Both the position numbers and the translations under genes were made by a program. From contig NZ_KQ058841.1 in NCBI RefSeq assembly GCF_000982955.1, forward strand, positions 1 through 64,000: a DNA stretch of 64,000 nucleotides, in the 5' to 3' direction. The number at the start of each line of letters is the position of its first letter. Within the stretch, counting starts at the first letter, position 1. The notes below the pieces were generated by a model. That model ran no database searches. It had not been told where the DNA came from and worked only from the letters and a program-made list of their open reading frames with translations. The stretch comes from Micromonospora sp. HK10. Lineage in GTDB: Bacteria > Actinomycetota > Actinomycetes > Mycobacteriales > Micromonosporaceae. Shown one piece after another: positions 31,632 to 39,579 of the stretch.

Positions 31632-32291
31632 TCAGTCGAGGACCGTCGCCGAGCGGCCGTCCTGCACCGCGTACGCGCCCGCGGCGATCGCGCCGAGGCT
31701 CGTGGGCGCGAGGGTCAGCGAGACGACGCCGCCGGGCAGGACGCGCGAGTTCTCGTCGACGGTGGTGAACGTCGCGGGCGCCGATCCGTCCGGGAAGAGG
31801 CGCTTCCCCGTGCCGACGACGACCGGGTACTGGAGCAGGCGGTAGACATCGACGAGCCCGGCCTGGTGCAACGCCTGCACGAGTTGCCAGCTCCCGTGGA
31901 CCTGGAGTTCCCGGCCGGGAAGCTCCTTGAGGCGGCGCACCTGGTCAGCCACGTCACCGCGGAGGACCGTCGTCGGGCGCCAGTCGGCTTCGTCGTCGGT
32001 CAGCGTGGAGCTGACCACAAACTTCGGCAGCGTGTTGAGCTTGGTGGCGATCAGGTTGTCCGGTTCGGTGACCTTCGGCCAGTACCCGCCGAGCAGGCCG
32101 AAGCTGGTACGGCCGAAGAGGAACGCGTCGGCCTCCCGGAACCACCCCTCGACGACCTCGTTGGTGTGGGTCGAGGCGTGCGGAACGAGCCACCCGCCGC
32201 GGTCGAAGCCGCCGGAGCGGTCCTCGTCGGGGGCGCCGGGTCCCTGCATGACGCCGTCGAGACTGACGAAGGTGTTGACGCTGAGCAGCAC
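31632..32291 (-). CDS. Dihydrofolate-reductase-like (RibD C-terminal domain) protein
   Basis: 219 residues from GTG 32291 with GAGGAG upstream. RibD_C/DHFR fold: LLSVNTFVSLDGVMQGPG at the start, FREADAFLFGRTSFGLLGGYWP, KFVVSSTLTDDE, LQVHGSWQLVQALHQAGLVD and YPVVVGTGKRLFPDG. These stand-alone proteins are presumed NADPH-dependent reductases of unknown substrates. The AraC-type gene ends 58 bases upstream on the same strand, so they may form one unit. Confidence 0.85.
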   Translation of the reverse strand: MLLSVNTFVSLDGVMQGPGAPDEDRSGGFDRGGWLVPHASTHTNEVVEGWFREADAFLFGRTSFGLLGGYWPKVTEPDNLIATKLNTLPKFVVSSTLTDDEADWRPTTVLRGDVADQVRRLKELPGRELQVHGSWQLVQALHQAGLVDVYRLLQYPVVVGTGKRLFPDGSAPATFTTVDENSRVLPGGVVSLTLAPTSLGAIAAGAYAVQDGRSATVLD

Positions 32292-32349
32292 GGTTCTCCT
32301 CGGAACTCGGGTCGCGGACAGCCGGCCGGGGTTGGCCGGCAGCCGGACG

Positions 32350-33078
32350 CTAACTGCCCGGACCGGGGTGGGTCTTGTACAGGAACGACATCGAGGCGAC
32401 GTGACCCGCCCGCAGCTCGCGCGCGGTGTGCCCGACGTAGCGACGCAGCGCGTGCCCGAGGTGGGCCTGGTCGAAGTACCCCAACGTGTCGACGACGGTG
32501 CGCCAGTCACGGCCGTCGCGCAGCAGCGTGGCCGCGGCGTTCGCGCGGTCGATCTGCCCCACGGTGGTTCGCGACAGCCCGGTGAGCGCCCGGTAGCGGC
32601 GCTGCCGGGTGCGCTCGGTCGGGCCGGCTTCGGGATGCTCGGCGACCGGCTCCTCGTCCCCGAGACGCGATCGCACGAGCAGACCCGCGTCCTGCAGTCG
32701 GCGGACGAACTGCTCGACGTTCTCGAACGTCGGTGCCTCCCAACCCGTCCCGCCGATGATGATCCGGCCGGATTCCGTCACCGGGAACGGCACGTACCCG
32801 TCGACGACCGAGGCGGCACGATGCGGCCGAAGAACCGCGCCGAACGCGAACCGGACGCCGAGGAACTCGGTGCCCGGTGGGACCGGTGCCGTGGTCGCCC
32901 TCGTCTCGGGCCCGCGCAGGCCGGCGAGGAGGCGTCCGCGCGCCCGCGCGAAGATCAGATGCCAGCAGGTGCGTGCCGCGGACGTCATCGTCTCCTCCGT
33001 GTCGGAGCGGGTGCGCCACACCCGGTCGACGAGGCTCACGTCGATCTCGGTGTCGCGATGCTCGAACCGCAGCGCCAC
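32350..33078 (-). CDS. AraC-family transcriptional regulator
   Basis: 242 residues from GTG 33078 (GGAGGAGG just upstream). The N-terminal 150 residues (HLIFARARGRLLAGLRGPE, EFLGVRFAFGAVLRPH) form the sensor part common to a group of small AraC proteins; residues about 175-235 give the HTH (TVGQIDRANAAATLL, TVVDTLGYFDQAHLGHALRRY). It probably controls the DHFR-like gene following it. Some homologous pairs act in drug response; this one is untested. Confidence 0.82.
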   Translation of the reverse strand: MALRFEHRDTEIDVSLVDRVWRTRSDTEETMTSAARTCWHLIFARARGRLLAGLRGPETRATTAPVPPGTEFLGVRFAFGAVLRPHRAASVVDGYVPFPVTESGRIIIGGTGWEAPTFENVEQFVRRLQDAGLLVRSRLGDEEPVAEHPEAGPTERTRQRRYRALTGLSRTTVGQIDRANAAATLLRDGRDWRTVVDTLGYFDQAHLGHALRRYVGHTARELRAGHVASMSFLYKTHPGPGS

Positions 33079-33176
33079 GGCCTCCTCCGTCTTCAGTCGC
33101 CAAGGTTGCCTGCTCAGGCTATCGACGTCGACGGTCCGGGCACGGTGAGGCGAGCAACGGCAGCAGGTGCGGTGCC

Positions 33177-33545
33177 TCACTCGGGCCGGTGGCAGACCGC
33201 CTCGACATTGTTGCCGTCGGGGTCGCGGACGAACGCGCCGTAGTAGGTCGGGTGGTATTCCGGCCAGACCCGGGGCGCGTGCAGCACCTCCGCCCCGGCG
33301 GCCACCGCGGCGTCGTGGAACGCCCGCACGGCGGCCCGGTCCGGGGCGGTGAACGCGATGTGCGCCTCCAGCGGCGCGCCGGCCTCCGGGGCCGCGGGCA
33401 CCAGCCAGAAGTCGGGGCGGTCGACGCCGTAACCGATCGGGCCGGGCTCCATGATCCGGCGGCCGCCCAGCGGGGCGAGCACCGCGTCGTAGAACGCCGC
33501 GCTGGTCGCCAGGTCACGCACCATGACGGAGAAATGGTCGAGCAT
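33177..33545 (-). CDS. VOC-family (glyoxalase-like) protein
   Basis: 122 residues from ATG 33545. One vicinal-oxygen-chelate domain made of two beta-alpha-beta-beta-beta units: MLDHFSVMVRDLATSAAFYDAVL with the first metal-ligand His, EAHIAFTAPDRAAVRAFHDAAV and FVRDPDGNNVEAVCHRPE with the last Glu. Probably a metal-dependent lyase/dioxygenase-like enzyme or a binding protein. Its gene is divergent from the third ECF42 sigma factor gene (102 bases between starts). Confidence 0.85.
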   Translation of the reverse strand: MLDHFSVMVRDLATSAAFYDAVLAPLGGRRIMEPGPIGYGVDRPDFWLVPAAPEAGAPLEAHIAFTAPDRAAVRAFHDAAVAAGAEVLHAPRVWPEYHPTYYGAFVRDPDGNNVEAVCHRPE

Positions 33546-33647
33546 GTCGCCTCCCTGCGGTCGTCGGGGACCGCGTCAGGCTACGAGCCGGCTACGACAC
33601 CTTCCCCCGGTCCGGTCCGCGTCGCACCGACCTGCTGTGATGTGCCC

Positions 33648-34904
33648 ATGCGGGAGTCCGAGGCGCGGCGCACCGTCGAGGCGGTGTGGCGGATGGAGTC
33701 GGGCCGGGTGGTCGCCGGCCTCGCGGGGCTGGTCCGCGACGTCGGCCTGGCCGAGGAGCTGGCCCAGGACGCGCTGGTCGCCGCGCTGGAGCAGTGGCCG
33801 CGCGACGGCGTACCGGACAATCCCGGCGCGTGGCTGATGACCGTCGGCAAGCGCCGGGCCGTCGACCTGCTGCGCCGCAGGCAGACCCAGCAGCGTACGC
33901 TCGCCGAGCTCGGGCGGGACCTGGACGAGCAGCACATTCCGGACTTCGACGCCGCCCTCGAGGACCGGATCGAGGACGACCTGCTCCGGTTGATCTTCGT
34001 GGCCTGCCACCCGGTGCTGTCGCCGATCGCCCGCGCCGCGCTCACCCTGCGCCTGGTCGGCGGCCTCACCACCGGCGAGATCGCCCGCGCCTTCCTCACC
34101 ACCGAACCGACCGTCGGCCAGCGGATCACCCGGGCCAAGCAGACCCTGGCCGCGGCCAACGTCCCGTTCGAGGTGCCCGGCCCCGCCGAGCGCGCCGAAC
34201 GCCTCGACTCGGTCCTCGAAGTGGTCTACCTGATCTTCAACGAGGGCTACTCGGCCACCGCCGGCGACGACTGGATGCGCCCCGGCCTGGTCGAGGACGC
34301 GCTGCGGCTGGCCCGGCTGTTGCAGGGGCTGATGCCCGGCGAGCCCGAGGTGCACGGCCTGGCCGCGCTGCTGGAGATCCAGGCGTCGCGCATCCGCGCC
34401 CGCACCGGCCCGGACGGCGAGCCGATCCTCCTCAACGACCAGGACCGCGGCCGCTGGGACCAGTGGCTCATCCGCCGCGGTCTGGCCGCCCTGGACCGGG
34501 CCCGCACCGACCACCCCGGCCCGTACGCCGTCCAGGCGGAGATCGCGGCCTGCCACGCGCGGGCGCGTACCCCCGAGGAGACGGACTGGGCGCGGATCGC
34601 GACGCTCTACGCGGAGCTGGCCCGGCTGGTGCCCTCACCCGTGGTCGAGCTGAACCGGGCCGTCGCGGTGGCCCAGGCCGACGGCCCCGCCGCCGGCCTG
34701 GACCTGGCCCGGAAGCTGGCCGCGGAGCCGGCGCTGGCCGGCTACCACCTGCTCCCCAGCGTGCTCGGTGACCTGTTGGCCAAGCTCGGCCGGCACGACG
34801 AGGCGCGGGCCGAGTTCGAGCGGGCCGCCGCCCTCACCGGCAACGCCCGGGAGCGCGCCCTGCTGCTGTCCCGGGCCGCGCAGGGTGGCCCGAAAAAATC
34901 TTGA
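33648..34904 (+). CDS. ECF42-type RNA polymerase sigma factor (copy 3)
   Basis: 418 residues from ATG 33648; GTG 33642 is possible. Region 2 about 10-85 (LAEELAQDALVAALEQWP, NPGAWLMTVGKRRAVDLLRRR), region 4 about 130-185 (RAALTLRLVGGLTTGEIARAFLTTEPTVGQRITRAKQTL), then the long TPR-like C-terminal extension of ECF42. Unlike the other two modules, the sigma gene comes first and is separated from its YCII gene by an ECF42-type promoter and a DUF998 gene. No anti-sigma factor is present. Confidence 0.9.
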   Translation: MRESEARRTVEAVWRMESGRVVAGLAGLVRDVGLAEELAQDALVAALEQWPRDGVPDNPGAWLMTVGKRRAVDLLRRRQTQQRTLAELGRDLDEQHIPDFDAALEDRIEDDLLRLIFVACHPVLSPIARAALTLRLVGGLTTGEIARAFLTTEPTVGQRITRAKQTLAAANVPFEVPGPAERAERLDSVLEVVYLIFNEGYSATAGDDWMRPGLVEDALRLARLLQGLMPGEPEVHGLAALLEIQASRIRARTGPDGEPILLNDQDRGRWDQWLIRRGLAALDRARTDHPGPYAVQAEIAACHARARTPEETDWARIATLYAELARLVPSPVVELNRAVAVAQADGPAAGLDLARKLAAEPALAGYHLLPSVLGDLLAKLGRHDEARAEFERAAALTGNARERALLLSRAAQGGPKKS

Positions 34905-34911
34905 GAAGTCA

Positions 34912-34938
34912 TGTCGGATTCCGGTCGGTCCGTGCGAC
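34912..34938 (+). promoter_or_regulatory. ECF42-type promoter, module 3
   Basis: TGTCGG (34912-34917), 17 bases, CGAC (34935-34938), again with an A-rich run (CCGAAAAAATC) about 13 bases upstream. It lies between the sigma gene and the DUF998/YCII genes, so the latter can be induced separately from the sigma factor. Confidence 0.72.
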
Positions 34939-34971
34939 GCGTCAGCGAGACCAACCGATGAGGAGATCGAG

Positions 34972-35622
34972 ATGACCAGTACGACGCTGACGCGAGCCAC
35001 CTCAGGGTCGGCGGTCCGGACCGCCACGCTGCTGCGGGCCGGTGCCACCGCCGGGCCGCTGTTCGTCGGGCTGGGCCTGGCCCAGGCGTTCACCCGCGAC
35101 GGCTTCGACCTCGGCCAGCAGCCACTCAGCCTGCTCACCCTCGGCGAGTACGGCTGGCTCCAGATCGGCAACTTCGTCGTCTCCGGGCTGCTGGCCCTGG
35201 CCGGGGCCGCCGGCCTCCGGCGGGCGCTGCGCGGCCAGCGGGCCGGCACGTGGGGGCCGGCGCTGGTGGCCGTCCTCGGCGTCGGCCTGATCATCGCCGG
35301 GGTGCTCCGCCCCGACCCGAGCATGGGCTGGCCGGCCGGCGCCCCGGCGGGCAATCCCCCGACGATGAGCTGGCACTCCTATGGCCACGGCGTCGGGGCG
35401 ATGCTCTCGTTCGGGTCGCTCACCATCGCCTGCCTGGTGTTCGCGCGGCGCTTCGGCCGGCTGGGCGCGCTGCTGTCGGTGCTGGTCGCGCTGGCCACGG
35501 TCGTGGTGATGGCCTGGCCGGACCAGGGCAGTATCAGCGTCCGGATGGTCCTCGGCTCGGCCCTGGTCTTCGGCTGGCTCACCGCCGTCTCCCTGCACAC
35601 CATCAACGAGAGGAAGCACTGA
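34972..35622 (+). CDS. DUF998-family membrane protein
   Basis: 216 residues from ATG 34972, with GAGGAGATC upstream. Six membrane helices are visible (ATAGPLFVGLGLAQAFTRDGF, LQIGNFVVSGLLALAGAAGL, LVAVLGVGLIIAGVL, GVGAMLSFGSLTIACLVFA, LGALLSVLVALATVVVMAW, VLGSALVFGWLTAVSL), and the loop RPDPSMGWPAGAP between helices 3 and 4 is typical of DUF998. The biochemical role is unknown. It is one base from the YCII gene and directly follows the ECF42-type promoter, so it is a probable target of the sigma factor. Confidence 0.85.
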   Translation: MTSTTLTRATSGSAVRTATLLRAGATAGPLFVGLGLAQAFTRDGFDLGQQPLSLLTLGEYGWLQIGNFVVSGLLALAGAAGLRRALRGQRAGTWGPALVAVLGVGLIIAGVLRPDPSMGWPAGAPAGNPPTMSWHSYGHGVGAMLSFGSLTIACLVFARRFGRLGALLSVLVALATVVVMAWPDQGSISVRMVLGSALVFGWLTAVSLHTINERKH

Positions 35623-35623
35623 G

Positions 35624-35995
35624 ATGCGCTACATGATGATGCACAAGCTCGACGAGTCCGTTCCGGGCAACTTCGAGCCCACCCCGGAGTTCATGAAGAC
35701 GATGGGGGCCTACTTCGAGGAGGTCGGCAGGGCCGGCATCCTGGTCGCCGCCGAAGGGCTCTGCAAGAGCAGCGAGGAGTCGGCGCGGATCACCGCCACC
35801 AAGGGCAAGAAGATCATCACCGACGGGCCGTTCACCGAGACCAAGGAGCTGATCGCCGGCTTCGGCCTGGTGGAGGTGCGGTCGAAGGAGGAGGCCGTCG
35901 AGTGGGCCAAGCGCTTCGTCGACGTCTTCGTCGAGCACGGCATCGACGTGGAGGTCGACGTGCGGCGGGTCAGCGAGGGCCCGCACGAGGGCTGA
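35624..35995 (+). CDS. YCII-related (DGPF) protein (copy 3)
   Basis: 123 residues from ATG 35624, one base after the DUF998 stop. Core MRYMMMHKLDE and IITDGPFTETKELIAGFGLVEV with the DGPF motif. It lacks the N-terminal insert of copy 2 and has a variant middle (KSSEESARITATKGKK). The operon DUF998-YCII is closed by a strong terminator. Confidence 0.9.
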   Translation: MRYMMMHKLDESVPGNFEPTPEFMKTMGAYFEEVGRAGILVAAEGLCKSSEESARITATKGKKIITDGPFTETKELIAGFGLVEVRSKEEAVEWAKRFVDVFVEHGIDVEVDVRRVSEGPHEG

Positions 35996-36013
35996 GCGGT
36001 CCGCCGGCGGCGC

Positions 36014-36053
36014 GGCGGGTGGCACCGGGGGCACGGCCCCGGTGCCACCCGCC
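36014..36053. terminator. Strong hairpin terminator of module 3
   Basis: A perfect 17-base stem (36014-36030 and 36037-36053, GGCGGGTGGCACCGGGG and complement) with a six-base loop, 18 bases after the YCII stop. It can also serve the convergent hydrolase gene ending at 36130. Between the two lies a 15-base tandem duplication (CGTCGGTGGGAGCGC at 36099-36113 and 36114-36128). Confidence 0.87.
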
Positions 36054-36129
36054 CGCCTGTGGGCGCCCGTCGGGAACGACCTGAGCATCCGTTCGCTCCG
36101 TCGGTGGGAGCGCCGTCGGTGGGAGCGCC

Positions 36130-36906
36130 TCAGGCCGACGGGGGCAGCCGGTCGAGGAAGTCGAGAACCTGATGCCAGGCGTCGGCGCACGCGGGCGCGT
36201 GGTCGGCGGAGGAACGGTCGAAGAACGAGTGCGGGGCGTTCGGGTAGGTGACGAGCTCGTGGCGTACCCCGGCCCGCTGCAGAGCGGCGCCGAACTCTTC
36301 GACCTCCTCGGCGGGGATGGCGGGGTCGTCGCCACCGAAGAGCCCGAGCAGCGGGACGCCGATGCCGTTCGCCTGCTCCGCGGGCCGGGGCAGCCGGCCG
36401 GGGCTGAGCCGGCCGTAGAAGCCGATCACCCCGTCGAGACCGAGTTCCTGGTTCGCCCCGGCGAGGAAGGCGTGGGTGCCACCGAAACAGAAACCGACGA
36501 CCACCACGGGCTGCGTGCTGACCTGGCCGTTCAGCGCGGCCACGGCGGCGGCGAGGTCGGCCTGCACCTGCTCCAGGGTGGTCGCGGAAAGGTGGGGTTG
36601 GAAATCAAAGTCCGCGCCGCGCGGCACGGCACCAGCGGTGCGGGCGAAGTAGTCCAGGACGATCGCGCTGTGACCGGCCTGGGCGAAACGTTCGGCGAGT
36701 CGTTCGTAGAACGGGTGCAGGCCGCGGACGTCGGGCAGGATGACCACGCCGGGCCCGGACCGGGGCGCCGGGGCCAGCGCGGCGGACACCGGGGTGCCGT
36801 CGGCGGAGATCAGCTCCAGGCGTCCAGCCGGCGCGAGGTCATCCGCGTCGACCCGGATCCGCTCCCGCGGTAGTTCCGGTGGGCAGGCATCGACGGCGAA
36901 ACACAT
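36130..36906 (-). CDS. Dienelactone hydrolase family protein
   Basis: 258 residues from ATG 36906 with AAGGAG upstream. Alpha/beta hydrolase with a cysteine nucleophile: VVVGFCFGG (nucleophile elbow), LGLFGGDDPAIP (acid Asp) and YPNAPHSFFD (His). This Cys-Asp-His triad hydrolyses dienelactones in chloroaromatic degradation, but most stand-alone members have unknown ester or lactone substrates. No aromatic degradation genes are near. The N-terminus PPELPRERIRVDADD is typical of the longer actinobacterial form. Confidence 0.85.
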   Translation of the reverse strand: MCFAVDACPPELPRERIRVDADDLAPAGRLELISADGTPVSAALAPAPRSGPGVVILPDVRGLHPFYERLAERFAQAGHSAIVLDYFARTAGAVPRGADFDFQPHLSATTLEQVQADLAAAVAALNGQVSTQPVVVVGFCFGGTHAFLAGANQELGLDGVIGFYGRLSPGRLPRPAEQANGIGVPLLGLFGGDDPAIPAEEVEEFGAALQRAGVRHELVTYPNAPHSFFDRSSADHAPACADAWHQVLDFLDRLPPSA

Positions 36907-37280
36907 CACGACTCCTTGCACGAGGGACAGTGCGCGAACCGACGGTGGGGCGGGCGCGCACGGGCGCGCCGAGTTCCGGCCACCGCTGCGCCCCGGGGAA
37001 ACCACCGTTGTGCCCTGGGGAAATGAGCCGCCAAGGGCTGAGCGCGACCCTACCAATCCGCCCGTACGGGGGTGGGGTAGGGCCGGAGCGGCCTGCCCGG
37101 TGCCCACGTCCGGAAACGGCGGGACACGCGGACATCGATGGAGCCGTCCGAAAAGGATTGGCAGCGGCCGGTAGCATGCACCGGGGGTAGCGGAGGCTTC
37201 CCCGCACCGTGACGGGGCGGAGCAGCGGCGCTTACCGCCCCTGACGTCGGTGAAGCCCTACACACGGGGGGAAACAACAC
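36907..37280. other. Divergent intergenic region hydrolase / MMPL
   Basis: 374 bases between divergent genes hold no gene I can support. Visible structure: two similar segments GCCCCGGGGAAA and GCCCTGGGGAAA near 36990-37022, and at 37048-37082 a CCCTACC / GGTAGGG pair enclosing the palindrome CCCGTACGGG, a possible operator or cruciform. The last 100 bases before the MMPL start form a long, G-rich leader, which might be structured RNA; I could not match it to a known riboswitch. Confidence 0.4.
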
Positions 37281-39434
37281 ATGTTCGAGCGGCTGGGCCG
37301 GTTCGTGGTGCGCAGGGCGTGGTGGGTGATCGTCGGCTGGTTGGTCGCGGCCGCGGCCATCATCGGCACCACACCGTCGCTGAGCGACATCACCTCGGCC
37401 GACCAGGGCAGCTTCCTGCCCCACTCCTATGAGGCGGTGCAGGCCGCCGAGCTGGCCAAGAAGGTCTTCCCGCAGCAGGTCGCCGCGACCGCGGCCATCG
37501 TGGTCAAGCGCGCCGACGGCAAGCCGCTCACCCCGGCCGACGAGGCGAAGGTGGGCGAGGTCGCCCAGACGCTCAAGGCCAAGAACATCCCCAGCACCTC
37601 CGGCTACCTGACCGGCCCGCAGGCGGTGGCGCCGGACAAGTCGGTGCAGGTGGTCAACGTCGGGCTCGACGCGAAGACACCGGACGACCCGGCCCTGCTG
37701 CAGGCCGTACGCGATCTGCGGGCCGACCTCGGCCCGGCGCTGGCCGGCAGCGGCCTGACCGCGGGCGTGGCCGGCGACGTGGCGAGCTTCGTCGACAACG
37801 AGGACACCTTCAACCAGGCCTTCGCCGTGGTCGGCGTCGCCACGATCGTCCTGATCATCGGGCTGATTCTGATTATCTTCCGCAGCCCCATCGCCGCGCT
37901 GCTGCCCGTGGTGGTCGTCGGCCTGGTGCTGATGGTCACCACCGGGCTGGTCGCGGCCGCCGGTAAGGTGTTCGACCTGAACGTCAGCCAGGACCTGCAG
38001 ACGATCCTGCTGATCGTCCTCTTCGGCATCGGCACCGACTACATCCTGTTCCTGCTCTTCCGCTACCGGGAGCGGCTGCGCGCCGGCGACGACAAGCGCA
38101 CCGCCATGGTGGTCTCCGTCCAGCGGGTCGGCGAGGTCATCACCTCGGCCGCCGGCGCCGTCATCGTCGCGTTCCTCGTGCTGCTGCTGGCGTCCCTGGG
38201 CTTCTTCGGCTCGCTCGGCCCGGCGCTCGCGATCGCCGTCGGGGTCATGCTGGTCACCTCGCTCACCCTGGTCCCGGCGCTGGTCTCGCTGCTCGGCCGG
38301 TACGTCTTCTGGCCGTCGAAGGCGTGGCAGCGTACCCCCGAGGCCAACCTGTCCCGCCGCCTCGGCAAGGCGATCGGACGCCGCCCGGCGCTCGTCGCCG
38401 CCGCCTCCGGCGCGCTGCTCGTGGCGCTCGCCGCCGGCTCGCTGGCCTACCAGGCCGACTACGACTTCAGCTCCGGCTTCCCGCAGGACACCGAGTCGGC
38501 GAAGGCCGCGACCGACCTGCAGCGCGGGTTCGCCGCCGGCGCGCTCGCCCCCACCGAGGTCTACCTGAGGACCGACAACGGCGCGCCCCTGACCGACCAG
38601 CAGCTCAACGAGTTCGCGGCGGCCGCCGCGAAGGCCCCCGGGGTGGGCCAGGCGCAGCCGCCGGAGCGCAGCAACGACCCGAGCGTGGCCCGGGTCAACC
38701 TGCTGCTGAACGAGAATCCGGTCTCCAACGAGGCCATCACGCTGGTCCGCGACAGCCTGCGTGCCGACCTGCACGAGGCGGCCCCGCCCGGCACCAAGGC
38801 GCTGGTCGGCGGGACCACCTCGATCTTCGCGGACATCAACTCGGCCAACAACCGGGACCTGTCGGTCATCCTGCCGGTGGCGGCCGCCCTCATCGCGCTC
38901 ATCCTCGCGCTGCTGCTGCGCAGCCTGGTCGCGCCGATCTACCTGGTCATCGCGGTGCTGCTCAACTTCGCGGCCACGCTCGGCGCCACCGTCTACCTCT
39001 TCCAGGGATTGCAGGGCAAGCCGGGCATCACCTTCCAGCTGCCGATCATCCTCTACCTCTTCGTGGTGGCGATCGGCACCGACTACAACATCCTCATGAT
39101 CGCCCGGCTGCGGGAGGAGGCACGGGAGGGCAACGAGCCCCACGAGGCCGCGGCTATCGGCGTGGAACACGCCGGACCCACGGTCGCCGCGGCCGGCCTG
39201 ATCCTCGCCGGCACGTTCGCGGTGCTGATGCTCGCGCCGATCTCGTTCCTGCAGCAGATGGGCTTCGCGGTGGCGATCGGCATCGTGCTCTCCGCGTTCG
39301 TCATGTCGATGTTCCTCGTACCGTCGCTGACCGCGCTGATCGGACACAAGGCCTGGTGGCCCGGGCACGGCGACGAGCGGCCCGGCGGCAAGCCGCAGAC
39401 GCCGCCGGAGCCGGCCAGCATGGCGAACGTGTAA
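37281..39434 (+). CDS. MMPL-family RND transporter
   Basis: 717 residues from ATG 37281 (GGGGGGAAAC upstream). Two homologous halves, each with one N-terminal helix, an external domain and five more helices, giving about 12 membrane spans. Both proton-relay motifs are intact: GTDYILFLLFRYRE in the first half and GTDYNILMIARLREE in the second. MMPL proteins export lipids, siderophores or antibiotics across the cytoplasmic membrane using the proton gradient. Substrate unknown; no lipid or polyketide synthase gene is adjacent. The C-terminal tail is short and hydrophilic, unlike mycobacterial MmpL3. Confidence 0.92.
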   Translation: MFERLGRFVVRRAWWVIVGWLVAAAAIIGTTPSLSDITSADQGSFLPHSYEAVQAAELAKKVFPQQVAATAAIVVKRADGKPLTPADEAKVGEVAQTLKAKNIPSTSGYLTGPQAVAPDKSVQVVNVGLDAKTPDDPALLQAVRDLRADLGPALAGSGLTAGVAGDVASFVDNEDTFNQAFAVVGVATIVLIIGLILIIFRSPIAALLPVVVVGLVLMVTTGLVAAAGKVFDLNVSQDLQTILLIVLFGIGTDYILFLLFRYRERLRAGDDKRTAMVVSVQRVGEVITSAAGAVIVAFLVLLLASLGFFGSLGPALAIAVGVMLVTSLTLVPALVSLLGRYVFWPSKAWQRTPEANLSRRLGKAIGRRPALVAAASGALLVALAAGSLAYQADYDFSSGFPQDTESAKAATDLQRGFAAGALAPTEVYLRTDNGAPLTDQQLNEFAAAAAKAPGVGQAQPPERSNDPSVARVNLLLNENPVSNEAITLVRDSLRADLHEAAPPGTKALVGGTTSIFADINSANNRDLSVILPVAAALIALILALLLRSLVAPIYLVIAVLLNFAATLGATVYLFQGLQGKPGITFQLPIILYLFVVAIGTDYNILMIARLREEAREGNEPHEAAAIGVEHAGPTVAAAGLILAGTFAVLMLAPISFLQQMGFAVAIGIVLSAFVMSMFLVPSLTALIGHKAWWPGHGDERPGGKPQTPPEPASMANV

Positions 39435-39579
39435 CGCGCGACGCGGAGCGAATTCCTTACCCATCGATCTTGACTGATGGTGTGACGGCGACGACGCTGT
39501 GCGTAGCCGGTGCGGTTGGGGTGGTCCATCGGCCACCCCGACCGCACGGCCTTCTGGATCGCTCGCCGGAAGGACTCTC

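Noticed and set aside
37160..37280. Leader of the MMPL gene considered as a riboswitch (c-di-AMP or cobalamin class)
   Set aside because: I could not place the conserved core motifs of either class; left as an unexplained G-rich leader.
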